DNA of 64,000 nt from Periplaneta americana (lineage: Eukaryota > Arthropoda > Insecta > Blattodea > Blattidae), in NCBI RefSeq assembly GCF_040183065.1, contig NC_091128.1:179302668-179366667 (forward strand), read 5' to 3'. The notes beneath the pieces are model-generated. The model did no database searches. It was not told the DNA's origin and saw nothing but the letters and a program-made list of their open reading frames with translations. The position numbers were made by a program, and so were the translations under genes. Each line of letters opens with the position of its first letter. Within the stretch, counting starts at the first letter, position 1. This document shows positions 22,891-36,467 of the stretch, piece after piece.

Positions 22891-23333
22891 ATACCTAACG
22901 GTGATTTTTTTTAAACTGCTTCAATAATTTGCAGACACCCTCTATTAAAAACAAACTGACATTTTACGAAACACGTGGAATGATAGGCTACATAACAGAA
23001 GGAATGTGCCATATTCACAAAATTAATTTATTGTAAATAAGAGCCTTTTAATAAGAATTGTTATAATTCCGTGCGCATATTTTCTCGTTCTTGATTCGAA
23101 AATACTGAATATGAACAAAATCCACCAAATAATTCAGAAGATAAGGATGTGTGCAAATGACAAAACAGCAGATAGGCGGGCGGGCGAAGGGGGAAGACGT
23201 TAGGGAAGAAAGACAAAAGCGGTCTTTATTTAAGGAATCAGCTCTGCTGAGAATGCGTATTTTCGTAGAGATATTGTCATGTACTTTTGTATAAACTCAG
23301 TGTTAATATTTCGTAGAACTAGAATGTATGACG

Positions 23334-24289
23334 TGTGGGCTAAAGCAAGAAGATGCACTATCACCTTTACTTTTTAACTTCGCTCTAGAGTATGCCATTA
23401 GGAAAGTCCAGGATAACAGGGCTTGGAATTGAACGGGTTACATCAGCTGCTTGTCTATGCGGATGACGTGAATATGTTAGGAGGAAATCCACAAACGATT
23501 AGGGAAAACACGGGAATTTTACTGGAAGCAAGTAAAGAGATAGGTTTGGAAGTAAATCCCGAAAAGACTAAGTATATGTTTATGTCTCGTGACCAGAATA
23601 TTGTACGAAATGGAAATATAAAAATTGGAAATTTATCTTTTGAAGAGGTGGAGAAGTTCAAATATCTTGGAGCTACAGTATCAAATATAAATGACACTCG
23701 GGAGGAAATTAAACACAGAATAAATATGGGAAATGCCTGTTATTATTCGGTTGAGAAGCTTTTATCATCCAGTCTGCTGTCGAAAAATCTGAAAGTTAGA
23801 ATTTATAAAACAGTTATATTACCAGTTTTTCTGTATGGTTGTGAAACTTGGACTCTCACTTTGAGAGAGGAACAGAGATTAAGGGTGTTTGAGAATAAGG
23901 TGCTTAGGAAAATATTTGGGGCTAAGAGGGATGAAGTTACAGGAGAATGGAGAAAGTTACACAACACAGAACTGCACGCATTGTATTCTTCATCTGACAT
24001 AATTAGGAACATTAAATCCAGACGTCTGAGGTGGGCAGGGCATGTAGCACGTATGGGCGAATCCAGAAATGCATATAGAGTGTTAGTTGGGAGGCCAGAG
24101 GGAAAAAGACCTTTAGGGAGGTCGAGACGTAGATGGGAAGATAATATTAAAATGGATTTGAGGGAGGTGGGATATGAATGTAGAGACTGGATTAATCTTG
24201 CTCAGGATAGGGACCGATGGCGGGCTTATGTGAGGGCGGCAATGAACCTCCGGGTTCCTTAAAAGCCAGTGAGTAAGTAAGTAAGTAAG
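23334..24289 (+). mobile_element. RTE-type LINE, 5'-truncated, long open frame
   Basis: The frame at about 23340 (KQEDALSPLLFNFALEYAIR) is followed, after one frame change near 23430, by an open frame of 279 codons (23423-24262). That frame contains YADDVNMLG, the reverse transcriptase catalytic motif. It continues through [11 protein letters not shown] and [14 protein letters not shown] to [10 protein letters not shown]-like and [12 protein letters not shown] motifs, and ends at NLRVP-stop. The stop is followed within a few bases by (GTAA)n, the very short 3' UTR typical of RTE. AATGTATGACG at 23323 and AATGTGTGACG at 24290 are a probable 11-bp target duplication. It is the best-preserved copy here but lacks the endonuclease and 5' half. 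Confidence 0.88.
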
Positions 24290-24299
24290 AATGTGTGAC

Positions 24300-24619
24300 G
24301 GCATTAGACAGAGAAACACGAACTCGGTGCTGCGACTTCAAGAGCGGGCTAACCCGCCCACAACAAATACTTTGCTACGCAATAAAATTGATACCGGCAC
24401 TTCAGCATTTCACACGGCCTATCGATGCTCACTTGATTAGCGGACATGCCACAATCAGCGCTAACTAGATTATGTGAAGATAGACCCCATTGCACTACCG
24501 ATACGTTGACAGCCAATACCACTCTGCTGACGTCATGTTTCATGATAAGGCTTCAGCATTGATACAATCTACAGAAGAAGAAAGATAATTTCTTTGTTGT
24601 ACATCGCTTTGCCGAAAAG
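24300..24619. other. Upstream region / presumed 5' UTR and promoter of the four-membrane-segment gene
   Basis: This is the unique sequence between the RTE tail and the first coding ATG. No TATA box is obvious. The start context is gccgaaaagATGGCC. The transcription start cannot be placed from sequence alone. Confidence 0.4.
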
Positions 24620-24679
24620 ATGGCCGCCAACTCACCGCTAGTGCGGCCCTTGGGGATTTTGGCTGGAGGCCTGGGCGCC
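24620..24679 (+). CDS. Four-pass membrane protein gene, exon 1
   Basis: There are 20 codons from ATG (context aaaagATGGCC) to GGCGCC, followed by gtaagt. It ends in phase 0. It encodes the short N-terminus and the first part of membrane segment 1. Confidence 0.85.
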
Positions 24680-25435
24680 GTAAGTATTTTGTTATCCGAG
24701 GACAAAATATTTAGAGAACTCTGTTTATGTTTATCGATGATATATTGTAAAGTACTAAGCCTCTTCTTTCGTTATGTTGTGATGTGATGCGCGTTGTTTT
24801 ACGTGTCAAGACGGTAAGCCTATGTGGCAACTCATTGACCTAACGTCTTCCTTCCTCGCTCGAACTAAACTCTGTAGGAATTGTAAACGAGTAGTTGTAA
24901 TTTATTTTGCGTTCATGTTACACTGACTAGGACAATTTCTTTTATACTCGCTTTAACATCTCTGGTCATATGGCGACTTAATCTTTTTATTGTTGAGACT
25001 GGTTCTATTGTTGTGAACTAGATGGCGTCTCTAGATGTATTATTCATTTGTTATGAATATGATTTTGGTGATGAATGAAGCCGGTGATGTTCAGGGATGT
25101 TATAGTCCGAATTTCCTAGCATTTGCCTTACGGTTCAGGGAAAACCCTGAAAAACCTCAACCCGACCGGGAATCGAACTCGGGGCCTCTGCGTAAGAGAC
25201 CAGCACACTGACTCCTACACCACAGAGGCGGTCTTCTTTTTATTGAAATAATATATTACTTCACCAACCACTAACGTAGCCTGAAATGCAATCATTCTTA
25301 TTGTGTTGTGTTATTCAGTGTCTATTCAGTATTCAACTGTTTTGAAGTACGATGATACGTAACTAAGTTCACATCAATACAGAGGGTTATTTAAGAAATT
25401 TATCGACACCGAAATTACTGATATGACATTGATTA

Positions 25436-25485
<50 letters not shown>

Positions 25486-26501
25486 GATATAGGTTATGGG
25501 ACCATTAGATGAAACTCCAGTCTCTGTAGAATTTATTGTAGATATGAACTGCGCGTAACCACAGTCTAGTATATACAGTCACGAAGCTCAATACGTAGGG
25601 AATATGCATCCATAGATAGTTGTTGATCGCTACTGTCGCCTCATTACAGACAATGCGAAATAGTACCGGCACAGTCTATTGTTCCTAGTACTCTCAACAA
25701 CTCAAGCTTCGTGACTATGGGCCGTATTCATAGACATTTTCAGCGCGGGCTTCCGGTGGATGATCAGCGTTTTTCGTATTCATAAATCAGTGTTAGCGAT
25801 AGGATATGATTTGAATTCTGTACTAGTAACCAGTGGATAGCCGGGGCTAGTTTAGTACGTTCGTAGCGCGTGCTGCGAAATGTCTATGAATACCATCCAT
25901 AGTATAAAGTTGACTCGTTTAATTATTAGGCAGAGGCATTCATTTTAAGATTTGTAGGTCTTTATTGCATGCACCGATAATAAAATGAAAATGCGACGTT
26001 GTCACGTCTTGTTTGTTGCTGCTATATATTAATATAACATGGATATGGGCTAGGCTTAATTGCTCAACGCATGAGTTAATTTGAAGATTATTTATATTAT
26101 TTAGATTATTTATTTTAAATTAATTATTTAAAGAAATGATTAAATGTTTCTCCATACGGAAAACAGGAAAGTTTGACTTTTTTGTAATAATTCTTTTATT
26201 GTTAAGGATTGGCCCTTATTGTAAGAACTGTATATTTCACAGCGAATGTAATCACACGTAAAACCATCTACTTTATTAAATTTTATGACTTTGTGTCCAC
26301 GCTTTTTAGGTGTCTTAGGTCCCTTTTTTACAATTTTACTTACAGTATTTCTATTTAATTTAAGAATTTTAGATGTCTCCGAAATTTTTCCTTGACCTAA
26401 ATTGTTTTTCAGAACATACGTGTGGGCATTGCACACAAACGTTTGACACTCTTACATAATTTTGGTCTAGCTTTTGAATTTGAATTGTTATTTAACTCAT
26501 A

Positions 26502-26538
<37 letters not shown>

Positions 26539-29399
26539 GTCGTTATTGACGTTCATGGGTATGGTTCCGACACTTCACTCGCTTCCCACGGCCTCCACAT
26601 TTTTATTATACACTGAACTGTAATATAATTAATTTTCACTGTGAACTAGAACAAGACACACTGCTAAAATTTGCTACTCCGCGTGGAGTATTGGAGCTGC
26701 CTTCAAAAGACTTGACGACGACAATGGACAGCGACATAATTAAAATTATTGAAACTACAAAGCTTCCATCCTCTTTGACACCGCTAGCCTACTAATTGAA
26801 CGTGGCTACTTTACACTAGACTGTGGTGTAACTATCAGTGTTGCCAATTCAGAATTCCATTTACCGCTGCACAAGCTTAAAAAAAACCGCTAAACTGTAT
26901 TTGAAAAACTCCAAATTTTTCTTAACACATCACTTCCAAATTTTAAATATAAAATATACAGTTTCAGAAACTGGAGAATTTTATAAAAATGTAGACTAAA
27001 TTATTGAAAGTGTGTATCACTTCGTAGGCTGTATGTTCTATGCAAAATCGTATGGACAATTAAATCTGAATATTTTGCATTCAATATCACCTTACATCAT
27101 TTACATCGAGCTTTCGAACTATCACCGGCAACTTCTTCTACCCATTCTTTCAATACATTGTTTTTTTTTTTTTCACACATCTCTAAAATTTTGTACGTAC
27201 GAAGTTTTACGCGGCATATTTCTTCAAAATTGAATGAAGTAGATCATCAATAATATAAGCTTACTGAACACTTCGGAAAGAATCACATTCACAATCACAT
27301 CAGTCGGTTCGAAATCTGATTTCACACTGAGCTGGAGACGTGCCTGCCAACAATGAGTCTGGTTTTAAGTTTTGAGTATGTCTGTGTTACATAAACTACA
27401 ATGCGGAATGATTAATTAAATAATATTATAAGACGATATTAAGATATAAGTATCATATGAGGAGACAAAGAGGAAGGCAGAAAGTAGGAAAGGCTGGAGA
27501 ATGCTGGGTTTGCAATGAAAATGAATGTGGCATACCTTATTTGTACAATAATGGATCAGGCAGGAAATGGACATGGTTGTACGAAATCGAGTTATCATAA
27601 AACATTGATATTTTATACTCGCAGAATGAAAAATTGTGATAATACTATATTAATCTCTGGTTTATGATTGTCCGCAAGTGCATATAAAACAATGTAACAT
27701 CTTTACAGAAAAAAAACTTAAAAACATCGTCTCCCCTTGCCGGAATCATAAATAGCTAGCCGCTGACTGTAAAATTCTGTAGCTGACCATAGTCCTGAAA
27801 CCACCAGATTTAGCTACAAAACCGCTGACTTGGCAACACTTGTAACTATTACTTAAACGCCGAGTGGCTAGCGAGCAAGTTAACAACAATGGTCAGGGTT
27901 GCCAACGTGTTGTGTTAGTATATATTGGGAGCTTAATTTTTGAAGTCTGCTGATTTTGATTGAGTACTTCACTGGCATATTCAGCCAGAAATGTCAAGAA
28001 GACAACTAGCAGGAGGATAACAACAGAGAATAAGAAGTTTTAAGATACTGATGGCACTTCACATTACTTCTACATTATTCTGCTACAATTGTTTATGTTT
28101 CTTTTAACTTTTAATTGTATGAAGTAACTTATACAATGTAGGCCTACATTTTCATTAATATTAGGTTACTGCTTCCACGTATTCTGTTATATTTTTTTTA
28201 TTAGTGCACATTGTGTCTGACTGCACACTAAAAGAAACCTGCATCAACAAGAAAAAGCACAAAGACCTACAAAATACCAACTTTGCTTATACAATCAATT
28301 CGAAGCCCTGTAAGTGACGTAATGAAATGCAAATAGGTAACTTACATTATTGTGAATTAATGCCCTGCGTTATCAGCCCAGCGACCTCAGACCATGCGAG
28401 GTCCACTACACTGAAATAAATCATGTTCCCATTGTTTCGCTGCAAAATATTGACACGGTATTTGGCGAGCCGAGTTCGAGAATTCGCCATAGAATTACCT
28501 TGATATTTAGCCTACCTCATTGGAATAAAATGCAACCAGGTAATCGGAGGGATTTCAACCCACTCCCGACAACTATTCCAGACCTCGTCACACTCGCTAC
28601 CGTTAGTAGCCATCAAGCCATCGTTCAATATCGAAGCATCTGCCGAACAATCGGCGAAAGATCCCTAGAGAAACATAAATAAATGTATATAGTAAGTAGG
28701 CCTATTTGTGGACCTGGAAAAGGCTTTTGACAGAGTGGACTGAAATAAACTGAGTGAAGATCCTGAAGAAAATAAATGTGGATTGGAAAGAGAGGAGGCA
28801 TCAGTAATATTTATATGAAAGAACGAGTCAAAGTTAGGCTAGGAGAAATATCGGAGGGAAGTGAAATAGGGGGAAGACTACGACAAGGATGCCCTCTATT
28901 GCCAAACCTGTTCAACATCTACTTGGAGCAGTTTAGTGAAGGGCCAGAGCCTTCTTCAGTTACAAGCCGGAGCCACACGTCGGCAACACTGTAATTAACT
29001 GTCAAACGGAGGCCTACTTTCCAGAACACGTGTTTGTGCTAATGCCGATTTTCAGTGTAAATTAATGTTACAATACAAGTGTGTGTCGATGGAATAAAAT
29101 TATGTTCGCTGTCGTACCAAACGTTAATTGTTGATGTATTATAAACTAAGTGCGTGTTTGCGATAAAAAAAGACAATAAATGAAAATATGGCTGCAGTCT
29201 TTGGCAATTTATACAGTTGTTATTAATGACAAAGTGATTGACAATTGTTCTAAATATTAAATATTGTATAAACTACATTTTTATAGTCTTACTTGTGGTT
29301 TGTGGTGTATTAGAGTTAATCACAGTACGTACATTATGTTGTTAACTGAGATTCGTAAACGATATTAAAATGTGTAATTGAAAAATGTCAATAATAATA

Positions 29400-29453
<54 letters not shown>

Positions 29454-32400
29454 TGTAAATAATAAATGAGATAATGCGAACAGCAAGCAACAGCGATAAT
29501 GATTTATTGATAAAAACAGTCGTTGTATCACAGATACATAGACAAAGTTCAAAAGAAAAGCAAACAAACTAAAATACTACATCAATACTATTTCCATAAA
29601 TTTCAATTGTATCATAAAAAGGGTTTTTGATTAGCCAGTCACGAATAACACACCTAAATCTATTAAAATTAACTATATGTGCACTATTATTAAGTTTATT
29701 AAACATAAACAATGCAATTGATGTAAACAATTGTTTAGACTTAGAATTGATGTAACCCCAGGGGTCATAATGATGAATCTCACTATGTGGATAATCTGTT
29801 TAAATTTGATTTAATTTTAATCAAACAATGGAAAATATACAAATTCACAACAGTTAATTTTTTTCAGAAATAAATGAAGGTCTGCAGTGAGCATCAAAAT
29901 CAGAATGAATCAAAATGCGTATTGCCTCTTTTTTTTTTTTTTTTTTTTTTGCAAAAGAAGAATTTGATCAATTTTATGACATTTTCCTCACAAATGAATA
30001 CCGTAAGTAATGATGCTATTTAAAAAAAAACAAATATGAGATTTTAAGAAATTCTTAGGTACAAGGTACTTAAGTCTCCTTAATAAATAGATTACTCTTG
30101 ACAATTTGATACACAGATCGTTAATGACCTTCCTAAGTTAACTTAGAATCAAGAACAACATCTAAGAGTTTGACCTGTTGAAGGGTATTTTCACATACCT
30201 CTCTACGCAACGAAAATGAAATACTCTGAGTCTTGTTGTCTTAAGATAAAAATCAAGGAGCAGCTTCATCAAAAGATTGAGTGATTGTTACTTTCAATTC
30301 ATTCACATTCTTAACAGTAGAATAAAGTGTGGTGTCATCTGCAAATAAAACAGATTCAATGTCAATATTAAATGGCAAATCATTGATCATAACAAAGACA
30401 TGTTTAAGCTCATATCTTCTTAATCTGACTTCGCAGACCCCAAGCTCCACATCCCAAAATGTTCTGTAGAACATCCCCTATATCCTATTTAATAGTCGCA
30501 CACTTTCACTGAATCACGCTGTATATTGTACATTTTTGGCTTGTTCCTTATTACATTATATCATTACAGGATAAATAATTGTAATAAAAGTTGGATTGAA
30601 GCAAGACTAACTTCATTTTCAGGCTATCTCAGTACAACTACGAAGACTCTGACCAATCTCTGTTCTTCAGTTCCAGGGTCTGGTATGGTTCGTCCTGTCT
30701 CTGCTAGCCATCCTGACATACACTGAAGTCATCGGCTTAGGCCTCGCTGACATTTCCGTCACTGAACTGCCAGCTCCGTCAAGTACATTCAGACTTACCT
30801 TAGTCTCGCTATATTTCAGGAATAGTAAGTATGAAATACACAACTTCTTCTTCTTCAACCTGCAGGTCTTTACGTTTGTTTCGGCTTCTTTATCACGACA
30901 ACAATCTCTCACTCCACGCTGTGCCAGTGTAGGCCTGTATAGCCTCCTCTCACATTACATAAGGCCAGCATTTCTCACAGTGTGTTCCGCATTCCTTTAA
31001 TGTGTTATAATTTCTCTTTGAGAAACAGTATAAACACTGTCTAGTCTACTATATACAGTCGCGAAGCTTGAGGTGTTTTTTTTGCAAATCTCGTGATAAA
31101 GCGCTCCAAGCGGTTAGCAACTAGAAACAATAGACTGTCCATGGTCGACTTTGGACTGTGTCGTATTTCTGTCGAGTGCTAGCTCGTTGCGTATTTCACA
31201 TCGATGCTTGTGAAATGTTCGTTATTGGTTATAATGAAAATGTTAATGGCTAAAATATAATAATTGCAATAATAATATGGGACAAGGAGGAGACGTTTGT
31301 AGTGCTATAAACTGTAGCAACAGTAAAAGAAAGAGGCAAGAGTTATCCTTTTTCCGATTTCCGAAAGATTCAGAAAGGTTCCTGGGATTCCACAAGAATG
31401 CTGTGCAGAAACAAAACTCTTAATTTGAAGTTCTTTGTGACTGTTAGAATACATTATATCCTTAAATTGCACAATGAAATGTTTCAGTCTAACCGAAAGG
31501 ACATTAGATACCGGTTTAAGTTCTGTCACTTAGGCTGCTAAATTTCCAGAGAAATAAAGGTTAGGTCTACTTTTTTTTCAGAGGATATATTTTTAATTGT
31601 AGCTATTAATTTTGTTATTATTTTTATGTGTTATTTTACTAAAGACGTAGAAAAATTACGTTTGTCTTCATGAAATTTATTGATCACGTTTTATTTTCAA
31701 TTCTGGTGGGATTATTATTGCTTAGGCCTACTTTTTTCTTCAAAGGATATGTTTTTAATTATAGCTGTTAATTTTGTTGTTATTTTTATTTGTTGCTTTA
31801 CTAGAGACGTAGAAAAAGTCTGTTACAATAAAATTTATTGATCACGTTTTATTTCCAATTCTGTTGTGATTATTATTGCTTAACCTCATTCCACTTTGTT
31901 AACTACGTAAGCCTACACTACAAGTACCGGTACACGTAAGTTATTCCATTAATTCATATTTCCTTTATTATTGTAAAGAGAAATGCAAATTAATATTTAT
32001 TGGTTTCATAGTTAATTATCGCTATAATCTTGAATGAGTGAAGCTATTATAGTAAATTTCAGTTCGTTTTGCACAAACAAAAATTATATTAACTTATTTC
32101 TTGCAGGTATCTTCGAGTTTGTGGTGGAATTTAATATACTTCATTAAAATAATAAATTAAATTTATGCATTTAATATTTCAATAATGGAAGGAAGGTGTT
32201 AATTTTTCCAAAAGAACACGACAACGAAAGTGTAACATATTTTGTCGGCTGCTAGGAGAGATCTGCGATGATGAGGCGATAGTAGCGACCCTAGTGGTGG
32301 GCAACTACCCATGTTTGCATTTTTACTACATATTGAGCTTCGCGACTGTATATAGTAGACTGTGGTATAAACTTGAAATCAAATATTACGATCTCTGTGG

Positions 32401-35400
32401 TTCTGGGAGAGTTTATATTGGTACGACTGCCACAGTTGTAGTCCATTGTTGATATTGATATTGGCTATAATTGCCGATGGTCAATGTAAACAGAATACAC
32501 TGAATTGCTTTCTCACTACTAGTATCAAACCTCCTTTCATCGTTACAGAATATTCTACATTGTAACACAACTTTTCTGTGCCAGGTACTGTAGGCCTAAG
32601 TGATTTGGCGGACACCATGACAGCAGGAGTTGTCGTCATCTGGTCGTCCCTCTACCTAGCAGTCAGTGTGATATGGCTTGTAGCGTCCGGACTTCTTCTG
32701 CGAGGTAGGTTACCGTCATGCACATGGGCGGAGTTATGGGAGGACACTGCCCCCCCAAACTTGGCTGAAGTCTTTTTTTTTAACGTTAGAAAATATTGAA
32801 TTCAAAAGATTTTTATTGCTTTTGTTTATAATTAAGTTTCTGTGCTTAAATTGACGAATTAATGTCTTCAGTCCATGTGCCTGATAGCCTATTATAAATT
32901 TCTGAATGTATAAGAATTTCTAAACCTCATTTGAGGAATTGAAGCACTGTAATGTTTCTGTAACAGTCTGTACTGATATGTTAGAACTCTGCAGGTGTTC
33001 AAACAGCCACTTGGAGAAATATAATAACATACGGTACTGCACAACAATGCAGAAAGAAAAGTGATCCCAGAATACAGAATAATGTGTAAACTTAAAGACG
33101 TGATTAAATGAAATAATTAGAATTCACATTTCATTATGATATCTTGCTTTTTAAATAAACATATAAAGTAAATGTAAAATTGGTCCACCGCTGTGGAGTC
33201 ATGGTTAGCACGTCTAGCCATGAAACGAGCGGCGAGGTTCAAATCCTGGTTGAAGCAGAATTGCTGAGTAATTTTCGGTGTTAGACCTCTGACTCATTTC
33301 GCCATCATTAATTCACATTATCATCATCCATACAATAGCCCGGGTTAAGTTCACGGAGCGGCGTGCTGTACTTGTACAAGAGCGCGGTCGTTCGGCTACC
33401 CAATCATTCACAGAATAGGAGTGGTAAGCACAATAAGCCTCAGGCTGCAGTGCAAGCCTTCGAGTCCCTCCTCTGTTCAAGAGGAAAAAAAAATGTCTGT
33501 ATATTTTGTTGCAATTTTACTTTATTTTACAATACCTTTATTAAATGATCATATTCCGATATACTGTATCAAAGTCACGCTATAACGGGTGGAGGAGATA
33601 AATGATGTCCCCCATAATCTCGTTGTATCGGGATTCTATGGTTTTTCTTTGCCCCCCCCCACCCCCCACGGAAACGGTTCTCTCTCCGCCTATAGTCACG
33701 CAGATGAAAGGTGTGCAGTTTAATTCAGCATCTCTCCAATTTAAAGTGTCACAACACGTTCTAACTCAATCATGGAACATATTCACATACATACAAATTC
33801 AAGTTGTCTCACAAACACTGCTGTTACTCGTACAGTCTACAAAATCTTGGTTACTTTATTCTGCTGTCATTGATTCAGAGCAACTGTAAAGGTCCCCAAA
33901 CACACAAAGACTTAACTGGAGCTAAGTCAAATATAAATCCACAGGCTATAGATTTCTGTGGCTGCTTAAAATTTTTCTGACTGTAGCGCTCTCAAAATTA
34001 AGAGACAGAAAAAGTAGACAGAAACAAATGATAGCCTACTGCGAGCATGTAGTCGAGATTTCGTCACTGTTTCGTTTTAAGCAGTTCTCTGTAGCGAAAA
34101 AGCGGCAAGCCATTAAAGTTCAGATTTGAGGAAATGTTTTCATGCATTTCTCTTAAAATTTATAGAAATGTTCGTTTATATGTTATAAAACTACAGAGAT
34201 GCTATTTATGAACAAATGAACGCAGAACAACCATGGAGGAATGGCTTATCTCCATGGGAAATAATAGATTTCAGCACTTCTTAATGAACTATAGGTCTAG
34301 GAGTAACGGTTAGCACGCATTACCACGAAACGAGCGGGCCCGGGTTCAAATCTTGGCTGAGGTTTTTTCAGGGCACAATCCACTAAGAGCAAATGCTGGG
34401 CAACTTTCGGCGCTGGACGCTGGACTCATTTCACCTTCACCTCACTCAGACACTAGATAACCTCGCAGTTGATAAAGCGTCGTAAAATAACCAATTTAAG
34501 AGAAAAAGACTGAGCGTATATGAACAGTCATCGAATTCAGACATAGGCTACCTTCCTGTGATACGTCTTTGTATGTTTGGGGCCCTTTAGACATGGGGCA
34601 TACTTCCTAACAGGATTAAAAATTGGGCACATGTTTTATCACGGATTATACAGCTCATCCTAATTATTTTTGCACATTGTAGTATAAAAACACCCAGATG
34701 ACGGAAAATTATTGAGTGGAAGAAATCCCAGTCGATGGGGGCTTCTGCTTGATTTGGTTAATCAATATTCGGCTTAAGAGGTTAGGTACAGCTCACGGCA
34801 GTAAAATTTTGGAAATATTCAACATTTTTTTCTCCATTACTGTATTTTGTACAATAATGAAAATTAGTATGTATAAAACACTTTCCTTCTGCTATATGAA
34901 AAAAAATATTTTTACGATTAAAAAAAACTTATTTATAAATGGTGGCAGCTCACTGTGCAGTGATGAAGCGTTTCCCTCATATCTCAAAAACTATCCAACA
35001 TTCTGTGATGACATTTTTTTTGTGTATTTATGCATGTAATATCTACAATATAATGCAAAATCACTTCTATATCTTTGATAGATTGTCTGATAAAAAATAA
35101 ACTCGTTTAAAAATGGTCAAATATCAGTATTTCCTTCTAGCACAAAATAAAAAAAATATATATATTTATTAAGCAATGTAGTTGAAAGATCATGATATTG
35201 TAAACATGAGTTTCAGCAATAAAATAAAAGAGAGAGAACATGAAAAAGTTAACAAGTTTATGAGTCACTAGCCATACCCGTGCGCTCCGCTGCACCTGTT
35301 AGAAATAAATATAAAGTAATTACATAATTAAAATAGGACATTTGATCCAGGGAACAACTTTTACAACAGCGCAAGATAATCTGCTTCGCTCATTACCCAA

Positions 35401-36436
35401 TTTTTGTTTGCATTGCATTTATTGCATATATATTTTATGTATTTTAACACGATTCAATTGAGCATAGTTAAAATTTGAATTATAAAATAATGAATTGCTA
35501 AGCTAACGTACTATTACTGCATACTAAATCGATACACTCTCGTTGTTCGTTAATTCTCTGAGATTAAAATGAGTGTACATAAATATTATTTTAAGAAATA
35601 CAGAAAACGAATGTACAAAATAGCCTATCAAATTTTCTGTGCATAAGAAGCTATTTTAATCTTACCTGTCCTCGATTTATTCAGACGTTACTGTAATAAC
35701 ATTATAGCATTATGTCCATCTAGAGAAACTACACTTCCCAATGGTGAAATAATAATTAATAATACAAATCGATTAATTTAGCTTCTGATATTACTTCATA
35801 CAAACACACAAACATTGTCTGTAGGCTAAGTTTCATAGCTTTCGATTGTTGTGTCCAAGGCCCCTTATAGACGAAGTCATTTGTTTTTTAATTCATTACA
35901 CGGCCTTAGATGGCAGTTATTTTAATTTTAAAACTCATTTATCTCATTAAATATCAGTCCTATAAAAATTTTTCAAGGAATAAAACTTATCGCAAATTAT
36001 TTTTAAAGAAACTTTTGTTATGTAATATTTTTCATAAAAATCAATAATAAGCGAGATATTTCGATTTATTTAATTCAGGCCCCCTTATAACCCCCCTTTT
36101 AAATAATGTATTTTGAATGCCATATAGCCTAAAATCTAAGTTACAACGAACTTAATTTATATTCCAATTTTCATATAAATCCGTTCAGCCATTATCGCGT
36201 GAAAAGGTAACAAACATCGAGACAGACAGACAGACAGACAGACAGACATACAAACAAAAATTTAAAAAAAAGCTGTTTTCGGTTTCAGGGTAGTTAATTA
36301 TATATGTTAGGACCAATTATTTTTGGAAAATCGAAAATTACCAGAAAAATTTCGGCTAGAGATTTGTTATTAGTATAGATGAGGGAAACGCTTCATCACT
36401 GCACAGTGAACTGCAACCGTTTTGAATTTTGAAAAA

Positions 36437-36467
<31 letters not shown>

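Larger units (their letters stand above)
18652..22942 (+). mobile_element. Tc1/mariner-type element, gutted and filled by later insertions
   Basis: The ends CAGGGTGTTTACAAATAACT and, reversed, GAGGGTGTCTGCAAATTATT are similar imperfect inverted repeats. Both are bounded by TA (18650-18651 and 22943-22944). Transposase pieces sit in the right order at 18693-18850 (helix-turn-helix) and 22490-22890 (catalytic end). Between them lie a pogo-like MITE (18941-19629), a hAT interior copy (20356-21612) and a TATGCTCGACC MITE (21804-22294). Most of the transposase is missing. Confidence 0.65.

Noticed and set aside
23323-24300. A host gene of 279 codons
   Set aside because: It is an open RTE LINE frame with YADD and the C-terminal motifs shared by six other copies in the window.
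30667-30912. 81-codon minus-strand gene
   Set aside because: It is antisense to exon 2 of the four-pass membrane protein gene, whose phase fits its neighbours.
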